Shown piece after piece: positions 9,338-15,584 of a stretch of DNA of 56,201 bases. Positions within the stretch are counted from its first letter, which is position 1, and each line of letters begins with the position of its first letter. The stretch lies in NCBI GenBank assembly GCA_945921355.1, contig CAMEKM010000006.1:1-56201 (forward strand), in the 5' to 3' direction. The notes beneath the pieces were generated by a model. The model worked only from the letters and a program-made list of their open reading frames with translations. It did no database searches and was not told where the DNA came from. Position numbers and translations under genes: made by a program. Origin of the DNA: an uncultured Bacteroidales bacterium (GTDB lineage: Bacteria > Bacteroidota > Bacteroidia > Bacteroidales > Paludibacteraceae).

Positions 9338-10180
9338 ATGCCAACAAACCTATTCCAACACATCACAACCAGCAACGACATCCATTTGCTCTGCGACAAA
9401 CAGTATCTTCCTGCTACTGCCAACTACACCCTATTGGTTACAAAAGGTTGGACAGACATCGAGTATAATCATGCACTCTATCACCTAACGCCACAGATGG
9501 TACTATTCGGGAGGTTTGCAGCAGAGCTCGTTATACTTGCCCTTTCGCCCGATTGGCAGTGTAATATCATCATCAATCCCACCTCGCAGATGGACGAAAC
9601 CATCTATTCCTGCCTACAAGTAGAGAAAGAGTGGCACAAGAAGATTCAATTCCTTCACGCCCATCCCGTGCTGACTATTTCCTCCTCCGTGCGCGAGCAT
9701 ATGCAGCAGTACTACAATATACTATTGTCGCACACCGATCCCGATAATATCTACCACCAGCGTATTCAATACCTATTGTGCCAATCGGCTGTCTTTGAAC
9801 TGCTTTCGTGGATAGATGAGCAGATGCGTTGTGCCCCTGCAGACACTCCCACCAGCGACCGTAAGCAACAACTCATGCTTGAGTTCATGCGCCTGCTGAA
9901 GGAAACCAAAGGCAAAGAGCGCAATGTGGGTTGGTATGCCGAACAAATGTGTATCACAACCAAGTATTTGCAATCTATTTGCCGTACCACTGTCCAAGCC
10001 ACCCCAACGGAGATTATTGATAAGGTGGCAATGGCAGAAATCAAAGCGATGCTATCCAATACCAATAAGAGTGTCAAGGAGATAGCTTCCGAGATGCACT
10101 TCTCCTCTGCCAGCAGTTTTTGCAAGTATTTCCATCGCCTAACAGGCATGTCAGCATTGTCTTTTCGCGAACAGCGATAA
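9338..10180 (+). CDS. AraC family transcriptional regulator
   Basis: A 280-residue regulator. The last about 100 residues form the double helix-turn-helix of AraC/XylS proteins: first HTH near VGWYAEQMCITTKYLQSICR, second near SVKEIASEMHFSSASSFCKYF, ending with the family signature RLTGMSALSFRE. The N-terminal 180 residues probably sense a ligand but resemble no sensor domain that can be named here. The ATG at 9338 follows a heptamer array. The last 38 bases (10146-10183) are repeated at 12537-12574, on the far side of the accessory cassette. No target operon is evident, though the adjacent cassette is a candidate. Confidence 0.9.
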   Translation: MPTNLFQHITTSNDIHLLCDKQYLPATANYTLLVTKGWTDIEYNHALYHLTPQMVLFGRFAAELVILALSPDWQCNIIINPTSQMDETIYSCLQVEKEWHKKIQFLHAHPVLTISSSVREHMQQYYNILLSHTDPDNIYHQRIQYLLCQSAVFELLSWIDEQMRCAPADTPTSDRKQQLMLEFMRLLKETKGKERNVGWYAEQMCITTKYLQSICRTTVQATPTEIIDKVAMAEIKAMLSNTNKSVKEIASEMHFSSASSFCKYFHRLTGMSALSFREQR

Positions 10181-10183
10181 TTG
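10146..10183 (+). repeat. 38-bp direct repeat, left copy (3' end of AraC gene)
   Basis: Runs from GCATGTCAGC to GATAATTG and contains the AraC stop codon. It matches 12537-12574 at 37 of 38 bases. The two copies bracket a 2.35-kb accessory segment, like the att repeats left when an element inserts at the 3' end of a gene. Confidence 0.75.
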
Positions 10184-10253
10184 ATTAAACATCGCCTTCC
10201 TAAAAAAGTTGACTCCTTTTCTGAAACCATTGACTTATATCTTTAACAATCAT

Positions 10254-10288
10254 CCTTACACTGTTCACCTTATCCTATACACCCTACA
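10254..10288. repeat. Heptamer array (CCTTACA/CTATACA type)
   Basis: CCTTACA, CTGTTCA, CCTTATC, CTATACA and CCCTACA at 7-base steps. The same unit type occurs inside cls at 14126-14160. Confidence 0.6.
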
Positions 10289-10291
10289 CCA

Positions 10292-10319
10292 GAAAAATCA
10301 CCCCAAAAGGCGATTTTTC
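10292..10319. terminator. Terminator-like hairpin
   Basis: GAAAAATCACC pairs with GGCGATTTTTC with one A-C mismatch. It is A/T-flanked on both sides and could act in either direction, between the AraC gene and the next promoter. Confidence 0.55.
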
Positions 10320-10415
10320 TTGCTCAATCCAAAATAATTCACTACCTTCGAGGGCACCTTAATCCTCGAAGCTCTGCAAAAAAATGTAGCCTATGGCAAC
10401 AAAAGTAAACTTTTC

Positions 10416-10446
10416 TTGCACATATACATTTTTTTTTGTACCTTTG
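10416..10446 (+). promoter_or_regulatory. Promoter of the structured leader and exported-protein genes
   Basis: TTG at 10416-10418, 20 bases, then TACCTTTG at 10439-10446. The surrounding sequence is almost the same as in the promoter at 17478-17509. Confidence 0.75.
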
Positions 10447-10452
10447 CATCGT

Positions 10453-10802
10453 GAACCTGCGCCGAGGGGTGTCTGACATCATTGGCGAAGGGTCGCAGAC
10501 ATAATAAAAAGCGTTTATTAGCGCTTGTTTTGGCGTATTGAAATCCGGAAAATTTCTCCTATCCGAAACAAGAAGGCAGTAAACGCCCTTTGGGATATGA
10601 CTATCCCGCCGCAGAGCGTCCATACGTGGACTGCTCTGTTTGGTGGCATTTCATATTCGGCGTGGGCGTTCGTTGCTTGTTCTATAGGAAGGGTCATTCC
10701 GGAACCTCAATACGAAGAATAAGCAAAGGTAAGGTTCCACGCTTTTTCTATATTTATACCAACGGGGCGTTTGGAGCCAACTTCCCACAAAAACAAAATC
10801 AC
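10453..10802 (+). ncRNA. Candidate structured leader RNA (about 350 nt)
   Basis: No convincing protein is encoded between the promoter and the ATG at 10803, but pairing is dense. A nested stem has GCGTTTA (10511-10517) with TAAACGC (10580-10586), and inside it CTTGTTT (10524-10530) with AAACAAG (10566-10572) and CGGA with TCCG. GGGATA/TATCCC (10592-10607) follows. A long hairpin has CAGAGC-GTCCA (10612-10622) with TGGAC-T-GCTCTG (10627-10638), tetraloop TACG. Then GGAACCT (10701-10707) pairs with AGGTTCC (10732-10738). This could be a cis-regulatory leader or a processed small RNA. I do not recognise the family. Confidence 0.5.
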
Positions 10803-11195
10803 ATGAAAAAGTTATTCTTATTTCTACTAAGTTTGTTCTTGTGTAGTGTGCCAAAGTTAACTCATGCAACCGAATTGATACCTGCTATGGTGGTGCAAAT
10901 GGCAGATGGCAGCAAGCAGGTGGTGCAATTGGACTATACTGCCGTGACGGACTTTAGTGTGTTATGCAGCAAGGGGAATCTTGCTGTAAGTGTGCCCGAG
11001 GCAGAAGTTACAGGTGTGCGTAGTATTACCTTCGCCATGGTGGAGAAAGATGAGACTACTACTATGCTAGAAAAGTTGTCTTCTTTGAACAATGCCACAA
11101 CCGACAAAGTCCTATTCAATGGCAAATTATTTATCCGTGCCACGATGCCCGACGGCAAAACGACTTGGTACGATGTGCTTGGAAATATCCTTTAG
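10803..11195 (+). CDS. Small exported protein with C-terminal G-x-L-x-I...Y-x-x-x-G motif
   Basis: A 130-residue protein with a signal peptide (LFLFLLSLFLCSVPKLTHA). The ATG at 10803 is preferred over upstream in-frame codons because the signal peptide starts there. The mature part has VVQMADGSKQVVQLDYTAV, a short beta-rich motif often seen at the N terminus of Bacteroidales secreted proteins. The end, VLFNGKLFIRATMPDGKTTW followed by YDVLGNIL, resembles the termini of the two giant secreted proteins at 36.5-45.7 kb and may be a sorting or anchoring tail. It is followed 46 bases later by another exported protein. The function is unknown. Confidence 0.7.
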   Translation: MKKLFLFLLSLFLCSVPKLTHATELIPAMVVQMADGSKQVVQLDYTAVTDFSVLCSKGNLAVSVPEAEVTGVRSITFAMVEKDETTTMLEKLSSLNNATTDKVLFNGKLFIRATMPDGKTTWYDVLGNIL

Positions 11196-11229
11196 AACTC
11201 TTAGAACCTTTAGAACTTTTTAAAAAATT
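11194..11229. repeat. 9-bp array (AGAACnnTT)
   Basis: AGAAC recurs at 11194, 11203 and 11212, exactly 9 bases apart, followed by A/T-rich sequence. It begins in the stop codon of the small exported protein. Confidence 0.6.
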
Positions 11230-11241
11230 AAAAACAACAAT

Positions 11242-12114
11242 ATGAAAAAGCTTTTTATGGCAGTCATCGCCTTGATGATGACGATTAGTGCTTCCGCACA
11301 GTTTTATATTTATTGTAGTGATGGCAATGTCATCAAAGTAGATAGTATTAGTTTAGTTGCACCAGAGGAGTCAGAAGAACCTACTCCTCCCGCAGGCATA
11401 GGTACCTTCTCTGTCTCCGTAGATAAGCAAGTGACCTTCTCAAAGGGTAACTTGCAATATCATCCTGCTAATGACGAGTGGCGTTTTGCGGAGAATCAAA
11501 CAGATTATATAGGTGATGCAAATAGCAATTGTTCTTCTACTTACAATGGTTGGTTGGATTTGTTTGGTTGGAGTACAAATGCAAGTAATTTCGGTGTGAG
11601 TACTACTTCCAATAGCGATTATAGTGGTTCATTTGTAGATTGGAGTACGAATAAGATAGGTAATGATGTTCCTAATACCTGGCGTACATTGACTTATGAT
11701 GAGTGGGAATATCTGTTAAACAATCGTCCAAATGCAAGTTCTCTCAAGGGTGTAGCACAGGTGAATGGCGTAAATGGTTTGATCTTGTTGCCTGATAATT
11801 GGACATGTCCAGCAAGTGTAACTTTTAAGTCTGGTTTCCATAGCGAATATAGTGTAGAAGCATACGGTCAATACCAAACTTTCTCTGCTGATCAATGGTC
11901 AAAACTCGAATCCGCAGGTGCAGTCTTCCTGCCTGCCGCAGGCGATCGCTACGGCTCGGATGTGCTCTTCGTGCAGTACCGCGGCAGCTATTGGTCTGCC
12001 ACTGAGAACTATAGCAAATACGCGTACTACCTCTACTTCCGCTCGGGCGAAGCGTTCATGTACGACGACTATCGCGACTACGGACTATCCGTGCGTCTTG
12101 TCAAGGATTTATAA
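11242..12114 (+). CDS. Exported FISUMP/C-type-lectin-like protein, candidate diversity-generating target
   Basis: A 290-residue secreted protein with signal peptide (residues 1-19, ISASA-Q), a short N-terminal strand region and a Pro-rich hinge (EESEEPTPPAG). A large domain typical of Bacteroidales FISUMP-type surface proteins follows (FSKGNLQYHP, WLDLFGWSTN). The C-terminal block (AVFLPAAGDRYG, GSYWSATENYSK, GLSVRLVKDL) matches the fold used as the variable region in many diversity-generating retroelements (DGRs). From about 11911 the codon style changes abruptly from AT-rich to C-ending codons (TAC, CGC, TTC, GAC), as expected of a segment recopied from an AAC-rich template. No reverse transcriptase or template repeat is in the window. 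Likely role: surface ligand binding. Confidence 0.7.
   Translation: MKKLFMAVIALMMTISASAQFYIYCSDGNVIKVDSISLVAPEESEEPTPPAGIGTFSVSVDKQVTFSKGNLQYHPANDEWRFAENQTDYIGDANSNCSSTYNGWLDLFGWSTNASNFGVSTTSNSDYSGSFVDWSTNKIGNDVPNTWRTLTYDEWEYLLNNRPNASSLKGVAQVNGVNGLILLPDNWTCPASVTFKSGFHSEYSVEAYGQYQTFSADQWSKLESAGAVFLPAAGDRYGSDVLFVQYRGSYWSATENYSKYAYYLYFRSGEAFMYDDYRDYGLSVRLVKDL
11911..12114 (+). other. Putative variable region (VR) at the 3' end of the FISUMP gene
   Basis: The last about 68 codons differ in composition from the rest of the gene and are rich in NNC codons that could derive from AAC by adenine-specific mutagenesis. The stop codon is followed within 3 bases by a hairpin (12117-12147), a layout known for DGR targets. 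Confidence 0.45.
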
Positions 12115-12116
12115 TA

Positions 12117-12147
12117 TTTTGCCAAACGCTTTCAGCGTTCAGCAAAA
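12117..12147. other. Hairpin directly after the putative VR
   Basis: Outer stem TTTTGC (12117-12122) with GCAAAA (12142-12147); inner stem AACGCT (12125-12130) with AGCGTT (12134-12139), loop TTC. No T-run follows, so it is a poor terminator. DGR targets commonly have such a hairpin or cruciform here. Confidence 0.65.
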
Positions 12148-12180
12148 TTTGTAAGCATAGAACATCCTTCTTATCTCGCT

Positions 12181-12228
12181 TCGTTCGAACGATTATTCGA
12201 TTTTGTTCGCGGCTTTGCCGTGACAAAA
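12181..12228. other. Palindrome and second hairpin of the cassette
   Basis: TCGTTCGAACGA (12181-12192) is a perfect 12-base palindrome. It is followed by a hairpin with TTTTGT (12201-12206) and CGCGGC pairing with GCCGTG and ACAAAA (12217-12228), loop TTT. It has the same AT-outer, GC-inner design as the hairpin at 12117. Confidence 0.6.
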
Positions 12229-12250
12229 GCAAGCGAATTAGCAACTGAAT

Positions 12251-12285
12251 TTTCCTTTGTCCTCTTCGATAGGGGACAAAGGAAA
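12251..12285. other. 12-bp perfect inverted repeat
   Basis: TTTCCTTTGTCC (12251-12262) pairs perfectly with GGACAAAGGAAA (12274-12285), loop of 11 bases. There is no T-run on either side, so its role is unclear. Confidence 0.7.
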
Positions 12286-12360
12286 CTCGCATAATAAGAA
12301 GGTCAAAGGAGTGTATCGTCATCTAGCGTGTGAGTAAAGTGGGGAAAGGTAAGGGTGAAA

Positions 12361-12529
12361 CACAATCGCCACAGATAAGGCACAACTAGCCCATAGATGT
12401 GCTACAGTGGTCGCGAAATGGTCGCGTAGCCCGCAGTCAACTTGAGAGTGATTTGATAGCCACAAATAGCCCATAGAAATCCCAGAGATCTCCTATGGTA
12501 GTCGCCTAACCCGAAGGGAATTTGATATA
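12361..12529. repeat. Two degenerate direct repeats of 70-80 bp
   Basis: CACAACTAGCCCATAGA (12381-12397) and CACAAATAGCCCATAGA (12461-12477) each lead to a TTTGATA motif (about 12452 and 12521). A further GGTCGCG duplication lies inside the first unit. No coding potential is seen. Confidence 0.5.
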
Positions 12530-12570
12530 CTGACAAGCATGTCAGCATTGTCCTTTCGCGAACAGCGATA
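12500..12570 (+). pseudogene. Remnant of an AraC regulator 3' end
   Basis: One frame reads SRLT-RREFDI-LTSMSALSFREQR-stop. The last residues match the intact AraC protein's ending, except TGMS has become TSMS. There is no upstream gene body, so this is only a tail fragment. The downstream hairpin at 12596 could be the original terminator of the AraC gene, separated from it by the cassette. Confidence 0.65.
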
Positions 12571-12574
12571 ATTG
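12537..12574 (+). repeat. 38-bp direct repeat, right copy
   Basis: Differs from 10146-10183 at one base and closes the 2.35-kb accessory cassette. Confidence 0.75.
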
Positions 12575-12595
12575 TCCAAATGGATACGCGCATTT

Positions 12596-12633
12596 GCCCT
12601 TTGACGGAAAAAAACTGTCAAAGGGCTTTTTTA
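12596..12633 (+). terminator. Rho-independent terminator
   Basis: GCCCTTTGAC (12596-12605) pairs with GTCAAAGGGC (12617-12626), then TTTTTT. It lies 22 bases after the AraC tail repeat. Confidence 0.9.
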
Positions 12634-12640
12634 TGACCTT

Positions 12641-12657
12641 TTGGCACAGTTTTCGCC
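12641..12657 (+). promoter_or_regulatory. Candidate sigma-54-type promoter before the J-domain remnant
   Basis: TTGGCAC, five bases, TCGC (12641-12656). Both invariant dinucleotides, GG and GC, are present with the correct 10-base gap. Only one base differs from TGGCAC-N5-TTGC. Confidence 0.5.
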
Positions 12658-12720
12658 TATAGTATTACAGCAAAAATCTTTTTCGTAATCTCCCGCTGCG
12701 GATATTGCAGGTGGACAGCT

Positions 12721-12927
12721 ATAGCAAAATATGCAATATTCGGTCAAACAGCGGGAACTACGAAAAAAGTGAAAACTGTGAAAAAGGCATATCGAAGAAT
12801 GGCGATGGAATATCATCCCGACAAACAGGTCAATGCTTCCGAGCAAGAGAAACAAGCAGCTGCCGAGAAGTTTCGTGCTGCCAACAAAGCATACGAACAT
12901 ATCAAACAACAACGAAACATAAAGTAA
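12721..12927 (+). pseudogene. J-domain (DnaJ-like) remnant without a normal start codon
   Basis: The frame reads AKYAIFGQTAG, then VKKAYRRMAMEYHPDKQ, then AAAEKFRAANKAYEHIKQ before the stop. It has J-domain helices II-III with the HPD motif that stimulates DnaK. The tail matches the end of Bacteroidota TerB/DjlA-type co-chaperones. No ATG precedes the helices in frame: the only candidates are GTG at 12769 or 12778, or an ATA at 12721 where an ancestral ATG may have been. The TerB part is absent. It ends 9 bases before the next gene and lies behind a sigma-54-like box. It may be a decayed co-chaperone or a small functional J-peptide started at GTG. Confidence 0.55.
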
Positions 12928-12936
12928 TTATTAACT

Positions 12937-13455
12937 ATGGAACGCAATATTGTTATCACGCACCAAGGGTTAAGTGTAGGACGCCGTTACGAGATTGTGG
13001 TTAATGGACGGTTGGTAGGCATGATGTCAACACCGCAAGCGCGCTTTACGCTCCCTCGTGGTGCGTATTTCTTAACGATTCGTAGCGGCAGATACCTGCC
13101 AATAGGCAAAAAAGGCAAGACGCTTGATTTTACTGTTTCTACGAGTACCACCTTTCTATCAGAAGACAATGCTTATACGCATATCACCTTCTCACGCTCG
13201 TGGTTATGGTGGATATACCGTATCTTCAAGCGCAAGAGCTACTATGATGTGACGGTCACTAATACGAGAGAAGCACCTGCCGTAGTCCGTCCACGCAAGA
13301 CATGGCTACAACGGTATATGGAGAAGCATCAGGATGAGATTCAAGCACGCCAAGAGGCAATGTGGAAGCAGCACCAAGAGCGCGCTTTAGAACGCCAACG
13401 CCGTGCCTACCAACGCCAACTGCGCCGTGAAGCACGAAGGAAACGGAAAAAGTGA
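12937..13455 (+). CDS. Uncharacterised protein with very basic C-terminal helix
   Basis: A 172-residue protein not recognised by family. Residues 1-85 look like a small beta-rich domain (GRRYEIVVNGRLVG, PRGAYFLTIRSGRYLPIG). A short aromatic stretch SWLWWIYRIF (about 88-97) could be amphipathic or membrane-touching. Residues 120-172 are a long, strongly basic helix (RQRRAYQRQLRREARRKRKK), suggesting binding to nucleic acid or acidic lipid. No signal peptide. It starts 9 bases after the J-domain remnant and its stop lies in a heptamer array leading into the phospholipase-D-family gene, so these genes are probably co-transcribed. Confidence 0.65.
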   Translation: MERNIVITHQGLSVGRRYEIVVNGRLVGMMSTPQARFTLPRGAYFLTIRSGRYLPIGKKGKTLDFTVSTSTTFLSEDNAYTHITFSRSWLWWIYRIFKRKSYYDVTVTNTREAPAVVRPRKTWLQRYMEKHQDEIQARQEAMWKQHQERALERQRRAYQRQLRREARRKRKK

Positions 13456-13486
13456 AAGGGGAAAACGGCAAACTGAAAAGTGAAAA
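13452..13486 (+). repeat. Heptamer array bridging a stop and the cls start
   Basis: GTGAAAG, GGGAAAA, CGGCAAA, CTGAAAA, GTGAAAA at exact 7-base steps. The first unit holds the TGA stop of the upstream gene and the last supplies the GTG start of cls. Confidence 0.75.
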
Positions 13487-14712
13487 CAAGCCATTTGATA
13501 ATCATCATTATATGCGCCATTGTTATCATTGGCGCGATGGTGTGTGATATTGTTCGCAGAAGGCAATACAAACCTTCTGCGCAACTCCGTGAACTAAAGC
13601 AATCGCTCTCGCCAGAGCATGCTACACAAGGCAATAACATAGAGACATATACCAATATCTCCCAACTCATTCCTCCCCTCTTGCACGATATTGACCATGC
13701 AAAAGAATATGTATTCTTTCAGTTCTTTAAGTTTGAGAAGGATTCATTGGGTATGGTGGTGCGAGAGGCATTGATCAAAAAAGCCAACGAGGGTGTTCCT
13801 GTGTTGGTTATTTACGATGCGTTTCCAGGTAGTATAGTCAAACACTCATTCTTTCGAGAAATGCAAAGGGCTGGTGTCAAGGTACATCGTTACAACCCCG
13901 TATTGCCTATTCCGTCTGCCTACTCCAACAATCGTAACCACCGCAAGATTGTGGTCATTGATGGGCATATCGGTTATATTGGCGGAATGAATATCGCCGA
14001 ACGTTACCTAAAGGGGGTACACCATGGCGACTGGCGCGATACACACCTGCGCATTGAGGGCGCAGCATGCCAACAATTACAACGAGTATTCATGGATGAT
14101 TGGCGCAAACAATCTGATCCTCTGCCTTTACACTCTACACCTTACACTATACACCAAGCACCATGCCCCATCCAAATCATCGCTTCCACCCCAGAGGATA
14201 GCATACCACCTATTCTGCAAGCCATGATACAAATGGCGGACTCTGCGAAGCAATACTTGTATATCCAATCCCCTTATTTCCTGCCACCAAAGCCACTACA
14301 AGAGGCATTATGCGAGGCTGCCAAACGCGGAGTAGATGTGCGACTGATGATTCCTAAACGGGGTGATCGATCTATTTTCATTTCTTACGCTTCTCGCTCG
14401 TATCTCAAACCACTATTGGCAGCAGGAGTGAAAGTCTATTTCCATACCTTTGGTTTTATCCACGCTAAAGCGTGGGTAGCAGATGATAAGATAGCCACGG
14501 TAGGTTCTTCAAACATAGATTTTCGCAGTTTCACGCAAAGTTCCGAAGTGAATGCGTTTGTCTATGACACAATCTTTGCTCAACAAATGCGGCAGATATT
14601 CGAACAAGACCTGCGGCATTGCAACATGATTCCGCAAGACTGGTGGCAACAACGCTCCTTCAAAGAGCGATTGCTGCAAGTAATCGTTAAACCCTTTGCA
14701 CATTTCATGTAA
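13480..14712 (+). CDS. Cardiolipin synthase-like phospholipase D family protein
   Basis: A 410-residue membrane enzyme probably forming cardiolipin from two phosphatidylglycerols. One N-terminal transmembrane helix (about residues 5-22) precedes two HKD catalytic motifs: HRKIVVID near residue 153 and HAKAWVADD near 327, each followed by a GG/GS-x-N motif (GGMNIAERY, GSSNIDFRS). The GTG at 13480 is chosen because it gives a positively charged start before the helix; it is provided by the upstream heptamer array. Another heptamer array (14126-14160) encodes a linker between the two domains. A CDP-alcohol phosphatidyltransferase follows 20 bases later, so the pair likely belongs to phospholipid synthesis. 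Confidence 0.88.
   Translation: MKTSHLIIIIICAIVIIGAMVCDIVRRRQYKPSAQLRELKQSLSPEHATQGNNIETYTNISQLIPPLLHDIDHAKEYVFFQFFKFEKDSLGMVVREALIKKANEGVPVLVIYDAFPGSIVKHSFFREMQRAGVKVHRYNPVLPIPSAYSNNRNHRKIVVIDGHIGYIGGMNIAERYLKGVHHGDWRDTHLRIEGAACQQLQRVFMDDWRKQSDPLPLHSTPYTIHQAPCPIQIIASTPEDSIPPILQAMIQMADSAKQYLYIQSPYFLPPKPLQEALCEAAKRGVDVRLMIPKRGDRSIFISYASRSYLKPLLAAGVKVYFHTFGFIHAKAWVADDKIATVGSSNIDFRSFTQSSEVNAFVYDTIFAQQMRQIFEQDLRHCNMIPQDWWQQRSFKERLLQVIVKPFAHFM
14126..14160 (+). repeat. Heptamer array inside cls
   Basis: CTTTACA, CTCTACA, CCTTACA, CTATACA, CCAAGCA at 7-base steps. It encodes PLHSTPYTIHQAP in the linker between the two PLD domains. Confidence 0.65.
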
Positions 14713-14732
14713 CCTATATAAACATCACAACT

Positions 14733-15455
14733 ATGACAACTTCTACCTCTCAGCCTGAAATCAAGCAGGCACATCGTATTCAAACATCTGTGCTCAATGG
14801 CATAGAAAAGAAAGTGCTCGTCAAAATGGCCAATCATCTCCCATCGTGGGTCACTTCGGATATACTCACGATGATAGGTGTATTAGGTGCGTTACTTACT
14901 GGCACAGGGTTCGTACTAACCTATTTTAGTTACCAATGGCTATGGCTATCCTCGTTTGGACTGATAGTTAATTGGTTTGGTGATTCGTTGGATGGCACTG
15001 TGGCTCGTGTCCGCAACACGCAACGCCCCATCTATGGTTATTACCTTGACCATAACACCGACCTATTGTGCCAATTAGCCATCTTTGGCGGTATTGGGCT
15101 ATCGCCTATGATGAATATGGGCGTAGCTATGTTGGTGTTGGTGATGTATCTGATGTTAGAGGTCTATGTCTCTATCAATGCGCACCTAAAGAGTGAGTTC
15201 CGTTTGACTTATGCCAAAATGGGACCTACTGAGTTTCGACTATTGGTAATTATTCTCAATACCATTATTATTTGCTCACCTCATTTGCAAGCGTTTAGCC
15301 GCTCACACATGCTTCTTGGAGTAGAAACAACTTGCCGATTTATGGATTATGTGGGCTGTATTGTAGCAGCGATTATGTTCATAATGTATTTGGTCTGCTT
15401 TATCAAAGATGCACGTTATTTCGCTAAGATTGATCCCCTGAAGAAGCAAGAGTAG
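14733..15455 (+). CDS. CDP-alcohol phosphatidyltransferase family membrane protein
   Basis: A 240-residue inner-membrane enzyme of phospholipid synthesis. The family signature D-x2-D-G-x2-A-R-x9-G-x3-D-x3-D is complete from about residue 84. Several hydrophobic segments flank it (about 45-80, 110-150, 165-185, 205-230). The family transfers a phosphoalcohol from CDP-diacylglycerol or a similar donor; whether the acceptor is glycerol phosphate, serine or inositol phosphate cannot be read here. The acidic residues of the motif are all present. It follows the cardiolipin synthase-like gene by 20 bases. A 14-bp hairpin separates it from the convergent GH3 gene. Confidence 0.87.
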   Translation: MTTSTSQPEIKQAHRIQTSVLNGIEKKVLVKMANHLPSWVTSDILTMIGVLGALLTGTGFVLTYFSYQWLWLSSFGLIVNWFGDSLDGTVARVRNTQRPIYGYYLDHNTDLLCQLAIFGGIGLSPMMNMGVAMLVLVMYLMLEVYVSINAHLKSEFRLTYAKMGPTEFRLLVIILNTIIICSPHLQAFSRSHMLLGVETTCRFMDYVGCIVAAIMFIMYLVCFIKDARYFAKIDPLKKQE

Positions 15456-15499
15456 ATTATATATCCATTTGAAATCAACTATGTGTAATCTACTAAAAA

Positions 15500-15539
15500 A
15501 TAAATTAGCCAACAGAGAGCAATCCCTGTTGGCTAATTT
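15500..15539 (-). terminator. Terminator between convergent genes
   Basis: AAATTAGCCAACAG (15502-15515) pairs perfectly with CTGTTGGCTAATTT (15526-15539). On the minus strand the stem is followed by a T-rich tract, so it mainly terminates the GH3 gene, but it may also serve the plus-strand gene. Confidence 0.85.
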
Positions 15540-15584
15540 GTAAAATTTGTGTTGTGTAATGCTTTATTGGCTAAAGCATGTGTA

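Noticed and set aside
10342..10623. Possible 93-residue minus-strand protein over the structured leader
   Set aside because: It runs against the promoter at 10416-10446 and its composition is not protein-like.
12117..12147. Ordinary rho-independent terminator of the FISUMP gene
   Set aside because: The hairpin is strong but no T-run follows on the coding strand; it is reported as a structural element instead.
10181..12936. Template repeat, Avd or reverse transcriptase of a retroelement near the putative variable region
   Set aside because: No second copy of the segment and no reverse transcriptase frame was found anywhere in the window.
12705..13004. 99-residue frame overlapping the J-domain remnant
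   Set aside because: It reads the J-domain bases in the wrong frame and ends inside the next gene.
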